Source: Agriotes lineatus
Lineage: Eukaryota; Arthropoda; Insecta; Coleoptera; Elateridae
Length of the DNA stretch: 64,000 nucleotides
Direction: 5' to 3'
Assembly (NCBI GenBank): GCA_940337035.1
Contig: OW679195.1
Span: 172,890,015 to 172,954,014 of the forward strand
Part shown: positions 19,233 through 29,934 of the stretch, one piece after another
Numbering within the stretch: the first letter of the stretch is position 1
Layout of the letters: each line of letters starts with the position of its first letter
The notes under the pieces: generated by a model
The model's input: the letters and a program-made list of their open reading frames with translations, nothing else
Told to the model about the DNA's origin: nothing
Database searches by the model: none
Program-made: the position numbers and the translations under genes

Positions 19233-20450
19233 TTGAATGTATACATCACACTAATTTCTGAAGGAGAAAGCAATGTTATGAGAAGAACTGCGTTTTTAAC
19301 TAAAGTGCCAAAAAGTACGGTTTTTCAAATTGCGAAAAATCAAGCGCTGCCACGTAAACGGCGTTCTGATTATGGGTGTCACAAAATATTAACAAAGCCT
19401 AATGAACATGCAATACGCGGCGTAGTTTATGACATGTATAAAACTAATGTGGTGCCAACAATTAAAACTATTCATGATACGATCATTGGTGACATGGGTA
19501 TAAATTGTTCAATGACGACATTAAGGACATCGCTAAAAAATATGGGATTTCCCTATAAGAAGATAGATAAAAGACAACAAATAATGGAATCTCCGCGGAT
19601 TAGAAAATGGCGATGCGAATACTTACAACAGATAAAAAAGTTTCGGGAAGAACAGGGACCGATATTTTACTTGGATGAAACTTGGTATGACACACATGAT
19701 GTGGTTCAAAAAGGATGGACAGATAATTCTCGGAAATGCCAATTAGACATTCCACCTTCAAGAGGAAAACGTATTATAATTTTACATGTAGGCTCTGAGA
19801 TGGGATGGGTGAACGATGGTCTCCTATTATCTGCGAAAAATATAAGAGACTGTCGATTGGACTACCATGAAGACATGAATTCAGATGTGTTTGAGTCGTG
19901 GTTTTCAAATAAGCTGTTACCAAATTTGCCACCTAATAGTGTGATCGTTATGGACAACGCCAGTTATCACTCAAGGCTTGCTGAAAAAGTGCCAAATAGT
20001 AATTCTACTAAAGCAGAAATTACAGATTTTCTTTACAAGAACAACATGTATTTTCAAGAAACTTACAATAAGAATCAATTACTGGAAGTGTTGTCCATTA
20101 AGAAGTTCTCTAAAAAATATGTAGTAGACACCATAGCTACAGAACTAGGCCATAGAGTTTTAAGATTGCCACCATATCATTGTTGTATGAATCCTATAGA
20201 AATGATATGGGCAGAATTAAAAACACACATTCGAAAACGTAACCAATGCCCCAAGTTTAGTGAGAAAATGATAGAAATAATTAAAGAAGAAGTTAATAAA
20301 ATTCATGTAAATAGCTGGAAAAACTGTGTTCGGCATGTGATTGGCATTGAAGACCAATTTTTTAAATTTATTGATATTCCAGAATTAATTATTAATTTAA
20401 GAAACAGCGATAGTGACGATTGGCCATGTGATAGCGATAACGAAAATTAA
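19233..20450 (+). CDS. IS630-Tc1-mariner transposase, DD82E-like (Sailor type)
   Basis: This is the longest intact transposase frame in the window, 405 codons without interruption. Residues about 1-45 form a helix-turn-helix-like region (VPKSTVFQIAKNQ). The catalytic triad is D148 (FYLDETWYDTH), D241 (VIVMDNASYH) and E323 (MNPIEMIWAELK), with the PPYHCCMNPIE context typical of this superfamily. The second Asp and the Glu are 82 positions apart, far more than the 34-39 of Tc1 and mariner and close to the DD82E class. The C-terminus is acidic. The start used is the first ATG, but the phase extends upstream and the real start may be earlier. Terminal inverted repeats were not found by eye. Confidence 0.88.
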   Translation: MNVYITLISEGESNVMRRTAFLTKVPKSTVFQIAKNQALPRKRRSDYGCHKILTKPNEHAIRGVVYDMYKTNVVPTIKTIHDTIIGDMGINCSMTTLRTSLKNMGFPYKKIDKRQQIMESPRIRKWRCEYLQQIKKFREEQGPIFYLDETWYDTHDVVQKGWTDNSRKCQLDIPPSRGKRIIILHVGSEMGWVNDGLLLSAKNIRDCRLDYHEDMNSDVFESWFSNKLLPNLPPNSVIVMDNASYHSRLAEKVPNSNSTKAEITDFLYKNNMYFQETYNKNQLLEVLSIKKFSKKYVVDTIATELGHRVLRLPPYHCCMNPIEMIWAELKTHIRKRNQCPKFSEKMIEIIKEEVNKIHVNSWKNCVRHVIGIEDQFFKFIDIPELIINLRNSDSDDWPCDSDNEN

Positions 20451-21429
20451 TTTATATATTGTACTCATAATTGTTGTTTTTTGTATATATCAATCAATAA
20501 ACTGTAGTTATTTGTTGCATATACATATTTTCTATAATTTTTTGTCTTTCTTGATTGTATCTTTTTTTATTAACAATGTTGTTAAATAAAAATAATAAGT
20601 TTTTAAACACTAACAAACATTGCGTTTCCGTAGCCGCATTTCGATTTTAAGGATATGGATTTGCTTGTGAACTATTACAAAGGGATTGTCGTGTGTACAA
20701 CATAATCCCACCTGCCATGCTCATTAACCTTTAAGTAGTAGCCTGAGGCGTCCGAAATATCTTTGCTCCAACTATACCAACGTATAATTTGCTATTGTGA
20801 AACTGGAAGTTGCAGATTGGAATTTTGTCAACCGAGTAATTCTGTAATCGACAATTAAGGAATTTCAAGAATAAATTGAAATTTCTGGAAACAGCAACTG
20901 TTACTTATATTCTGTACGATCATAATTAGCTGCGCAGCTGCTATCTGCGCACACTTGTCGAATGGTAGTATTTCTTGTTGGGTTCAAAGCAAATATTAAG
21001 ATGTCCTTTTAAAAGTGTACATAATTGCATACATACATTGCTGCGATTATTGTAAAGAAAAGACGAATTTGTATGTGGCCATGGCCATTGTAGTGTTCTA
21101 TAAGCGAAAAATTGAAGATGCATGGTGTTAAAAAAATTTACATATTATTTATTTTACGCTGAGCCTATCTTGATAACGAAAACAGGGGTTTTAGAGTTTC
21201 TATCGCAATAACATATGATCCGTTTACTCTTTATCTCTCGAATAGTGTTTAATGACAGCCATCTTCAGGCTGAAAATGGGGGAGGGCTTGTAAATGTTTT
21301 CTGGAGTATATTACAACATTATAAGGAAGCGAAATTAAACAATACTGGATTTTTCAAATCAGAAATTTATTGATGTATGTATGCATTGTCAGTAACCTCA
21401 TTATTTTATATGCTTGCGTCTGGCGGTAC
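20451..21429. other. Non-coding flank
   Basis: No gene is recognised. A polyadenylation-like AATAAA context lies near 20495, after the transposase. Nothing else is assigned. Confidence 0.4.
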
Positions 21430-21720
21430 AATGCTCAACTTGCCCCGAATTCGGGTTGTAAAGTTAGAGCGCGCCTTTTGTGCTTGCGCAGCAACCATTG
21501 TGTGAGGTGTTTGTTTTGGTTATGTGTTGACTTTGTTACTCTATCTCTTAAGTCTGTGGTTCTGAGTAGAGCACAGTTAATTTTGGTGCCCATCTGTGAA
21601 TGGTTCCACCGAGCCCGATTCCAATCGCCAAGGGTGCGGAAAAATTCCGGCCTGCGCGGGATTCGACCCAACGACTTGCTTAATGCGAATCTAGCGCTTT
21701 CTCAACTGCGCTACCCGGCT
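21430..21720 (-). mobile_element. tRNA-derived SINE
   Basis: On the minus strand the head starts GCCGGGTAGCGCAGTTGAG. An A box lies at 21701-21713 and a B box (GGTCGAATCC) at 21659-21668, about 35 bp apart as in tRNA genes. The following 200 or so bases have no tRNA resemblance and would be the SINE body. The 3' end is not sharply defined. Internal RNA polymerase III promoters would drive it. Confidence 0.72.
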
Positions 21721-22925
21721 TCTTTTAAAAATTTATTGATACAAAGTACAAATGATGTACCTATATAATAATAAACATTAGTAATGGTATATTTTAATTT
21801 TACAAAAGTAATCTACTTGATTTATTCCCTGTCACGATTCGCAGGGTGGCAGGTTTAAAAATACCCGTAAATAACAAAACACAAAAAAGTGTACTAATTT
21901 ACATTGATGTAAGGATGTAACTATAGGCTACACAGAATTAAATTGTTTATTTTTATTCTAGTCAAGGAATGATTTTATGATATATCTTAGAATTTGGAGG
22001 GGCCTTTGAAGAGTTGCGTTTGAAAATTTAATATTTTAAGAATATATTTTATGTTAGAAAGTTTTTTGTACTGCTTCGAGCTGTATGATAAGTTCGTAAT
22101 TTGATAAGAAATCGGCGAGGTTCCTACAACTTTGTATGTCTGTGCCATTACCTACTAGTAGGTTATGTCTGTACGCAATAACTGGGTAAATACGTTTTGT
22201 TTTTCCAGTGGTCTTAGCCAGCTGCTGCAATCATTTATATCAGCGATTCCCAAACTTCTTTAGTCGCGGCTCATTTTTTAGGAGAGCAATAAATGGCCAC
22301 GGAGCACTATCGTCGTCTTTATGTCAAAGGCACGTACTTATGGTCTATGTGCATTTTTGGCTGTTTTTACCTGTGTTGTTAAGTTAAGTTGTTAGTTCAT
22401 ATTTTTCAAATGTTTCGAATATCTTAAATTTAAGTCTAATTTAACGTTTTTCAAGGAGTCATTCAAAATTGGAACTGTAAATAACGTTTTCTCAAAACAT
22501 CAACTTTGCACATACGGGTCTTTGGCATAAGGGCGACAATATTTTACCTAACAGCTAGGTACATAGGTACTAAACCCAATGGCAGCAGTATTGACGATGT
22601 GATGCATTTTTAATCATTTAGGCATGTTAAACATCAAGTTTAATTATTTTCTCCACTAATTTCAGAAAAATATAAAGTAATGCAAAATATTTTAGAAGCA
22701 ATTTAAAACCAGTTTTAGAGTTGCAAAACCAAAAATGTCACTTGGCATCGAAAAAGAACAATAAACCATATCTTGGGATCTTAGATAATGATGAGAGGGT
22801 TGGGACTAGTGTGATTTGCACAGTGTGGCTATATCTGATTGAATTTGAGATAGCTGCAACCGAATATCTGGCTCTCATTGAAGCGGAATCTGTATTTGTA
22901 GCCACCAAAAATATAATATAAAAAT
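21721..22925. other. Non-coding, possible hAT-type end
   Basis: The only hint of structure is CAGCGATTCCCAAACTTCTT at 22241-22260, followed by GTCGCGGCTC. This resembles the terminal sequence of some hAT transposons and their MITEs. No matching inverted end was found. Confidence 0.3.
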
Positions 22926-23365
22926 AAATAAAAAGAAAACAAAAGTAATGGTATGCGGAAAAAATTAACAAAATATAAATAATATTAGCATAGACAACGA
23001 GACGATTAAAGAAGTCAACGAATTCCCATATCTTGGTAGCATAATTACGAAGGACGGAAGAAGCAGAAGAGAAATAAACAACAGAATAAATATAGCAAAA
23101 CGAGCCTTTTATAATAAAACACAATTACTCACATCCAATAACATCTCCTTAAAGACTAAGAAACACTTTATTCAAACATATATACGGATGTGAAACTTGG
23201 ACAATAAGCAAAATCGATAAAAGAAAGCTAGAAGCGTTTGAAATGTGGTGCTATAGGAGGGTTTTCAAAATCAGCTGGATGGAGGAAAAAACCAATGAAG
23301 AAGTTTTAGCACTAGTGGGAGAAGAAAGAAAAATGTGGAAACAAATTTTAAAAATCTGTAAAAGG
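22926..23365 (+). pseudogene. RTE-like LINE, RT C-terminal fragment
   Basis: Around 22931-23365 the plus strand reads KTKVMVCGKN, then TIKEVNEFPYLGSIIT, EINNRINIAKRAFYN, a CETWTISKIDKRKLEAFEMW segment and CYRRVFKISWMEEK. This is the post-palm part of an RTE/BovB-like RT. Frame breaks occur near 22955 and 23188. The upstream palm domain and endonuclease are missing. The copy ends against a SINE on the opposite strand. Confidence 0.75.
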
Positions 23366-23369
23366 CTTT

Positions 23370-23513
23370 ACTCAGAACTTTCCTCGCCCGAATTAGATCA
23401 ATTTGCAAATTTTAAAAAATGTATCCCGCTGGGGTTTGAACCCGCCGAACCTGCATAGCGATCTCCGTAGCGGATGTAACTGCAGCTAAATTCCAACTGC
23501 GCCATCAAGCCTC
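23370..23513 (-). mobile_element. tRNA-derived SINE (second family)
   Basis: On the minus strand an A box (TGGCGCAGTTGG, 23493-23504) and a B box (GGGTTCAAACC, 23433-23443) are spaced about 50 bp apart, with an insertion typical of long-variable-arm tRNAs. The region beyond, TTTTTAAAATTTGCAAATTG, is AT-rich. It differs in sequence from the SINE at 21430-21720. Confidence 0.65.
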
Positions 23514-23599
23514 ATAGAGTATGTATCAAATATTAACAAAGGTGTTAAACGCATGATACAGGCAGTTATTAATTACTTAATAAATACAATTGTTCTATA

Positions 23600-23810
23600 T
23601 CTGGTATTACAGCTAAAAGATGCAACACTCAAAATGTTTTTGAAAAAAATGTAAATGAATATCTTATAGAATTTTGTAAAACCAAAGAAAATATTATCAG
23701 ATAATACAACTTATTTTAAAAACCCGAGATTTATAAATACAATAAGACAGCAAGGCATAAAAGTTAGTTTTTGCAGTATAAGACATCCGCAAGCCAAGCC
23801 TAAACTGCTA
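23600..23810 (+). pseudogene. LTR-element integrase fragment
   Basis: From 23682 the reading is PKKILSDNTTYFKNPRF, then RQQGIKVSFCSIRHPQAKPK. It aligns with the D-N-G-x-x-F and HPQANP-x-E segment of a retroviral-type integrase. The catalytic Glu after HPQA is not preserved. Upstream, 23600-23680 looks like the preceding part in a different phase. This is an isolated relic with no LTR nearby. Confidence 0.6.
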
Positions 23811-24033
23811 GTTTTAAATAGCAGAATTTTATAATACAAAACGGAGCGATGAAAGAGTCGTCTGTTGATCATATTTTTAGCCAGCCAGCATCTTTCAGTT
23901 TTTATAAGTTATCCTATCATCTCCTTTATCAGTGTTGCAGGTGTTAATTGAGACTATATTTGAGTGTCGCCAGATGTCAGACCTGTCGAGCAGGTCTGAG
24001 CGGGGCACAGGTCTGCGCGATGGTTTCTGTACA

Positions 24034-24190
24034 GTTTTGGCGGTAAATTCAAATTCTCCGCAGGTTTTGGCGGTTAATTTAAATTATGCTCAGGGTTTTG
24101 GTGGGAAATTCAAATTCTGCGCATGTTTTGGTGGTAAATTCAAATTCTGTTTAGGTTTTGGTGAGAAATTTAAATTCTGCGCAGGTTTTG
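24034..24190 (+). repeat. 30-bp minisatellite, about 5 copies
   Basis: The unit begins GTTTTGGCGGTAAATTC and recurs every 30 bp with substitutions. The unit length is a multiple of three, so a 101-codon frame (23932-24237) stays open with a 10-residue period. The frame has no other support as a gene. Confidence 0.88.
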
Positions 24191-24513
24191 AGACATTGGG
24201 AAGATTTACAGACACTGTTTGTAAGCACCGAATGTAAATATTACGTGTTTTTTTTACTTTATTAAATACACAAAGTTTCGAAATTGGGCGATAGTTATTT
24301 ATTTTGCTTTTGCTGTTGGATTTATGTGCAAAAGGACAGCATCCCTTACTTTAGCAATAGAGATTTACAGGTTACAGTTCGGAGTGTAAACTGAGTTAAA
24401 AATTTTGGATATTTCTATACAGCAACAGTACCATTTAATTGCATACTCTTTTCTTTTACGTAAGACCTAAATTTTAGATTCGATTGTTTTAATATAGGTT
24501 CGAAAGCACTGCT

Positions 24514-24743
24514 TAGACAGGTAGACAGATAGACAGGTAGACAGGTAGACAGGTAGACAGCTAGACAGGTAGACAGGTAGACAGCTAGACAGGTAGACAG
24601 CTAGACAGGTAGACAGCTAGACAGGTAGACAGATAGGCAGCTAAACAAGTAGACAGGTAGACAGCTAGACAGGTAGACAGCTAGACAGCTAGACAGGTAG
24701 ACAGGTAGACAGGTAGGCAGGCAGGCAGGCAGGCAGACAGACA
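24514..24743 (+). repeat. 8-bp tandem array (AGACAGGT/AGACAGCT)
   Basis: About 28 units of AGACAGGT or AGACAGCT. The end shades into a 4-bp GGCA run (about 24712-24738). Confidence 0.93.
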
Positions 24744-24785
24744 TACTATTAACGAAGTAAGAAGAGGGAAGTTGGAAATTAATAC

Positions 24786-25200
24786 TGGTGGCTTCTCGTG
24801 GTCTCTCATGGTCTCTCGTGGTCTCTCGTAGTCTCTCTTGGTCTCTCGTGACTTTTCTTGGTCTTTCGGGTCTCTCGTGGTCTTTCGAGGTCTCTCGTGG
24901 TCTCTCGTGGTCTCTCGTGGTCCCTCGTAGTCTCTTGTGGTCTCTCGTGGACTCTCGTGGCCCCTCGCGGTCTCTCGTGGTCTCTCGTGGTCTCTCGTGG
25001 CCTCTCGTGGTTTCTCGTGATCTCTCGTGGTCTATCGTGGTCTATCGTGTTGTCTCGTAGCCTCTCGTTGTTTTTTCTGTTCTTTCCTGGTCTCTCGTAG
25101 TTTCTGGTGGTCTCTCGTAATTTCTCGTGATTTCTCGTGGTCTATCGTGGTCTATCGTGGTGTTTCGTAGCCTTTCGTGGTCTCTCGTGGTCTCTCTTGG
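24786..25200 (+). repeat. 10-bp tandem array (TGGTCTCTCG)
   Basis: About 40 units of TGGTCTCTCG with scattered changes. It follows the 8-bp array after a 42-bp gap and passes directly into the 9-bp array, with transitional units at 25190-25215. Confidence 0.93.
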
Positions 25201-27412
25201 ATATCTGGGAAATCTGAGACGTCTGGGACGTCTGGGACGTCAGGGACATCTGGGACGTCTGGGTCATCATGGACGTCTGCAACGTTTGGGAAGTCGGACA
25301 CATCTGGGACATCTGGGACGTCTGGGACATCTGGGACTTCAGCGACATCTGGGACATCTGGTACGTTTGGGACGTCTGGGACGTCAGGGACGTCTGGGAC
25401 ATCTGGGACGTCTGGGTCATCTGAGACGCGTGCAACGTTTGGGACGTCGGGGACATCTGGGACATCTGGGACATCTGGGACATCTGGGACGTCTGGGACG
25501 TCGGGGACATCTGGGACATTTGGGACGTCTGCGACATCTGGGACATCTGGAACGTCTGGGACGTCCGGTACGTCTGGGACATCTGGGACGTCTGAGAGGT
25601 TTGAGACGTCGGGGACATTTGGGGCATCTGGGACATCTGGGACATCTGGGACGTCTGAGACATCTGGGACATCTGGAACATCTGGTACATCTGGGACGTC
25701 TGGGACGTCGGGGACATCTGGGACATCTGGGACATCTGGGACGTCTGTGCTGACTGGGACGTCTGGAGCATTTGGGACATCTGAGACATCTGGGACATCT
25801 GGAACATCTGGAACATCTGGAACATCTGGGACGTCTGGGACGTAGGGACATCTGGGACATTTGGGATATCTGGGACGTCTGGGACGTCTGTGACGTCTGG
25901 GACATCGGGGACATCTTGGACATCTGTGACGTCTGGGACCTCTGCGACGTCTGGGACGTCTAGGACGTCTGGGATGTTTTGGACGTCTGGGACGTCGGGG
26001 ACATCTGGGACGTTTGAAACGTCGGGGATATCTGGGACATCTGGGACATTTGGGACGTCTAGGACGTCTGAGACGTCGGGGACATCTGGGACGTCTGCAA
26101 CGTTTGGGACGTCGGGCACATCTGGGACATATGGGATATTTGGGACATGTGGGACGTCTGGGCCGTTTGGGACATCTTGGACGTCTGGGACGTTTAGGAC
26201 GTCGGGGACATCTGGGACATCTGGGACGTCTAGGATGTCTAGGACGTCTGAGACGTCTGGGACGTCTGGGACATCTGGGAGGTTTGGAATGTCCGGGCAT
26301 TTGGGATATCTGAAACATCTGGGACTTTTGGGACGTCTGGGATGTTTGGGACGTCGGGGATATCTGAGACATTTGAGACATCTGGGACGTATGGGACGTT
26401 TGGGACGTCGGGGACATTTGAGGCATCTGTGACATTTGGGACTTCTGGGACGTTTGGGATGTCGGGGACATCTGGGACATCTGGGACGTCAGGGACATCT
26501 GGGACGTCTGGGACGCCTGGGACATCTGGGACGTTTGGGACGTCTGGGGCATTTGGGACGTCCGGGTCATCTGGAACGTCTGCAACGTTTGGGACGTCGG
26601 GGACATCTGGGACGTCTGGAACATCTGGAACGTCTGGGTCATCTGGGACGTCTGCAACGTCTGGGACGTCTGGGAGGTCGGGGACATTTGGTCATCTGGG
26701 ACGTCAGGGACGTCTAGGACGTCTGAGACGTCTGGGACGTCTGGGAAGTCGGGGACATCTAATACATCTGGGACATCTGGGACATCAGGGACATCTGGGA
26801 CGTCTGGGACGTCGGAGACATCTGGGAGGTCTGGGACGTCTGGGACGTCTGGGACGTCGGGGACATCTGGGACATCTGGGATATCTGGGACGTCGGTGAC
26901 ATCTGTGACATCTGGGACGTCTGGGTCGTTTGGGAAGGCAAACATATCTGGGACATCTGGGTCATCTGGGACGTCTGGGACGTCTGGGACGTCTGAGACA
27001 GCGGACATTTGGGACATCTGGGACATATAGGACGTCTGGGACGTCTGGGATGTTAGGGACATCTGGGCCTGTTGGGGCGTCTGGGACGTCGGGGACATCT
27101 GGGACATCTAAAACGTCTGGGACGTTTGGGACGTCGAGGACATCTGGGACGTCTGGGACGTCTGGGACGTCTGCGACGTCTCGGACATGGGGGACGTCTG
27201 GGACATCTTGGACATCTGGGACGTCTGGGACATTTGGGATGTTGGGGACATCTGGGACGTCTTAGACATCGGGGACATCTGGAACATCTAGGACGTCTGG
27301 GACGTTTGGGACGTCGAGGACATCTGGGACATCTGGGACACCTGGGACGTCTGGGACGTCTAGGACGTCTGGAAAGTCTGGGACGTCTGGGACATCTGGG
27401 ACGTATGGGACG
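25201..27412 (+). repeat. 9-bp satellite array, block 1
   Basis: About 245 units of a 9-mer, mainly GGGACGTCT and GGGACATCT, fill 2.2 kb with no spacer. The G-rich strand is plus. There is no stop codon in several phases, so very long open frames appear on both strands (for example 25152-27107). They encode only tripeptide repeats such as VPD or GTS and are not genes. Block 1 lacks the regular 36-bp order of blocks 2 and 3. It ends abruptly at the 5' LTR of gypsy element 2. Confidence 0.95.
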
Positions 27413-29496
27413 TGTTACGTTTCAAAATTTATTTTTAGCTACTCGCCTAATTATTTGCCCTAATCTCGGTTAAAATTAATTTTTCATCATGTTTTTCTTC
27501 AGGTATGATTTTCCCTGCATTATCTTTGAGCATTCAGATCGTCTGACAGTTTTATTGCAAGCTAAGTAAGCCATTCGGTCGATATTATGGGTCCAAATGC
27601 CCCTGCAGTGTAGACTTCACCTCATGCATTTATTTTACCCTTTCCCCAAAATTTGATTTTCGTTATGAGTTTTTGGGGAAACTATCTTGACATTCCGCCA
27701 TTCTGTGCTGCAAGAGCTAGGTACTTCGAAATTTACGTTTTGATGACGTACCTTAATCAGGCTTTTTCGTTGGCATCCTAATTTGGAATTGTGCCGTTTT
27801 GTGTCGTGAACTCCATGGAAGTTCGGAATTAGGCTTTGTGAGTTGCATTTTTGGCGAATTCCAGCCCGAATATTGTTTGGGGATTCCGCTCTAGCAAGGC
27901 ACATGTTTTCACTTTGGCGTTGAACAGCCGTAGAAACCTGAAACGGGTAGGTGAATTATTTGGACTTATTCGGTGTATCTCCATGGCTACTTGCCTTTCA
28001 GCGCTTTTACTCGACGGGAGCGTGCCTGTCGAATTTTCCTCGTTGGGAGCAAGGCTACCGAGCTAATCCTGCCGGGAACGCAGCTATCGCCGTGTGGTCA
28101 CATAGCCGCCAGCCTGTTGACGACTTTCGCTGACTGTGGCCCCCTCAGCTACCTGGTGATCGCTTGGCCTCCTCGTAGTCCTTAGGCCCCCCTTTTTTTA
28201 ACATCTGCAGCGGAAGAGAAGTCCACTGCCAAAGGTTTGTCAGTTTAATATTTCCGTTTCGAACTTTCGGGCTACAGGTGCTCCCTTGGGCCGTTTGCGT
28301 GGCAACGCTGCAAGGTGCTCGATAGACTCCCGTTTGTTTTAATGTGTGTTTTTAAAGCTATGAACTCACCTGCATGAATGATTGATTTTGCCTTCAGCAA
28401 ATCAGTTTTAGCGGTAGCTCTTCTGCACAGTAAATAGCCGATTAGGTCATTTAGGCGTAAATGCCTCTGAATTCGGGCTAGTTTTGTCGGAATTGTTTGT
28501 TGTATCCGAACTCGGGCTAAATTTTATCGGAGTTGTATTGTACCGTCGTGTGCGGAATAATGTGTAACGGTATTATATTCGCATTGTGAAGCCAAGTGCA
28601 CGAAGGTTTATCCTTTCAGATTTTAAGTGTTATTTATTACACCGTTGAATTAGGCTACCCTTTGTCGCCCAGCCTTGCAAGGAATTATTGTTAATGCTCG
28701 CACCTCGGCCGTTTTAATGCAGAGTACATTGCATTACTCGCGAAATCGCTTTGTGGTACCATCGCAAGATCTTGTCGGTCCGCGACGACGCTAATTTGAA
28801 TTAATCATTATTTAATTAAGAGAGGAACCTTGCATACAGGGTGTTCAGTTAAATTCAACCTACCTACTAAATTTATCTTTCAATTTAATAATTACGCCGG
28901 AGCCACGTTGTTTTCGAGCTCTTCTGAAGTGCTTATTTAGTAATGCATTTGGCCAAATTTTGTATCAGTCTTGTAATCTTTTTTAATACTGTTAATTAGC
29001 ACTATATATATACTGTGTGAAATTTTATTAATTCTGGGCCCGCCCGCTAACTTCGCTTGATGCCTTTGTATATGTAACTGGCTGTACTGCGGTGAGTTTA
29101 GCCTCAAGCCACCCTTGATATTTATTGAACTGTGATATGGTCTCCTTATTGAGATATTGTGTGGAATATTCCGTAGTAATTATTGTGTAAAATACTTGTG
29201 GATCCCCATTTACTATTTGCTTATTATACTGAATCGTTACTTAGGCAAGTAAATTTTATTTATGCTCCCTTGCCGTACCTTTTTTTAGGAAGTGTTTGGT
29301 AGCGCATCTTATCGTATGCCTATATGTGCGATTAGCAAAGATCCGGGTTATCTGCTACCTGGCGCCCATTTATTTTTTTTTAGCTGAAGCTTTGAGTCTC
29401 CGATTTTAACCCACGCCCTCCGCTGGCTGAGAAGCCGGCCGCTCTTGCTTACCGCCCCCTCCCTTAGCACCAGAGTATCGGTAATTAGCGGTAACA
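27413..29496 (+). repeat. 5' LTR of gypsy element 2, 2,084 bp
   Basis: The LTR begins TGTTACG and ends GGTAACA, so its ends are short inverted repeats. From 27413 to 29240 it aligns with 42801-44622 with few differences. The last 256 bp have no counterpart in the 3' copy, which is truncated. The right boundary at 29496 is inferred from the inverted TAACA and the downstream primer-site-like sequence. Confidence 0.85.
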
Positions 29497-29934
29497 AAAG
29501 AAGTTTGGCACCCTGTCGTGGAGCCCGATTTTGCTTCATCTGACCTTGTTTTCTCCTGGCCTCGATTTCGGTCGAGTGAGCAAATTTGTTCCCCCTTGTG
29601 ATATATTTAATTATACATTAATTTAGTCGTGGTGGTATAGTATTCATATCGCATGTTTAGCTAGATAGTTAGATAGATTTATTGGCTTGCATGAGTTTCC
29701 AGATGCATGTGATTTAGATAATTGGGTATTCTGCGATATCGTTTAGCTACTTGCTGATAAATTTTTTGTTGCAGGGTTAGTAATAGGCTAATGTTCTAAT
29801 AATAGATTTTAATAGTTGTAGTAATTTTATTCGAGTGTTTATACAACACATTAATTAGTTTTGAATAGTAGTGTTAGCTGTTAGCTGTTAGACTATTTTT
29901 TCTTCCTTTTTCTCGCTCTTTTGAATACCCGAAG
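29497..29934 (+). other. Leader of gypsy element 2, with candidate primer-binding site
   Basis: TGGCACCCTGTCGTGG at 29506-29521 starts 9 nt after the LTR end and resembles a tRNA-complementary primer site, although I cannot assign the tRNA. The 420-nt leader is AU-rich and contains a short tandem TTAGCTG at about 29873-29890. No frame is open before the gag start. Confidence 0.5.

Noticed and set aside
22241..22275. hAT transposon terminal repeat
   Set aside because: The CAGCGATTCCCAAACTT string is suggestive, but no inverted partner or 8-bp duplication was found, so it is mentioned only as a hint.
25142..27107. Very long open frames (up to 651 codons) on both strands of satellite block 1
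   Set aside because: The 9-bp unit has no stop in several phases, so open frames follow from the repeat itself. The products are only VPD-, GTS- or LGR-type repeats with no start context or domain.
24514..27412. CRISPR-like array
   Set aside because: The repeats are contiguous with no unique spacers, and the context is eukaryotic.
27635..28185. Short frames inside the gypsy 2 LTR
   Set aside because: They recur in both LTR copies with differing ends and frames, and no conserved product is apparent.
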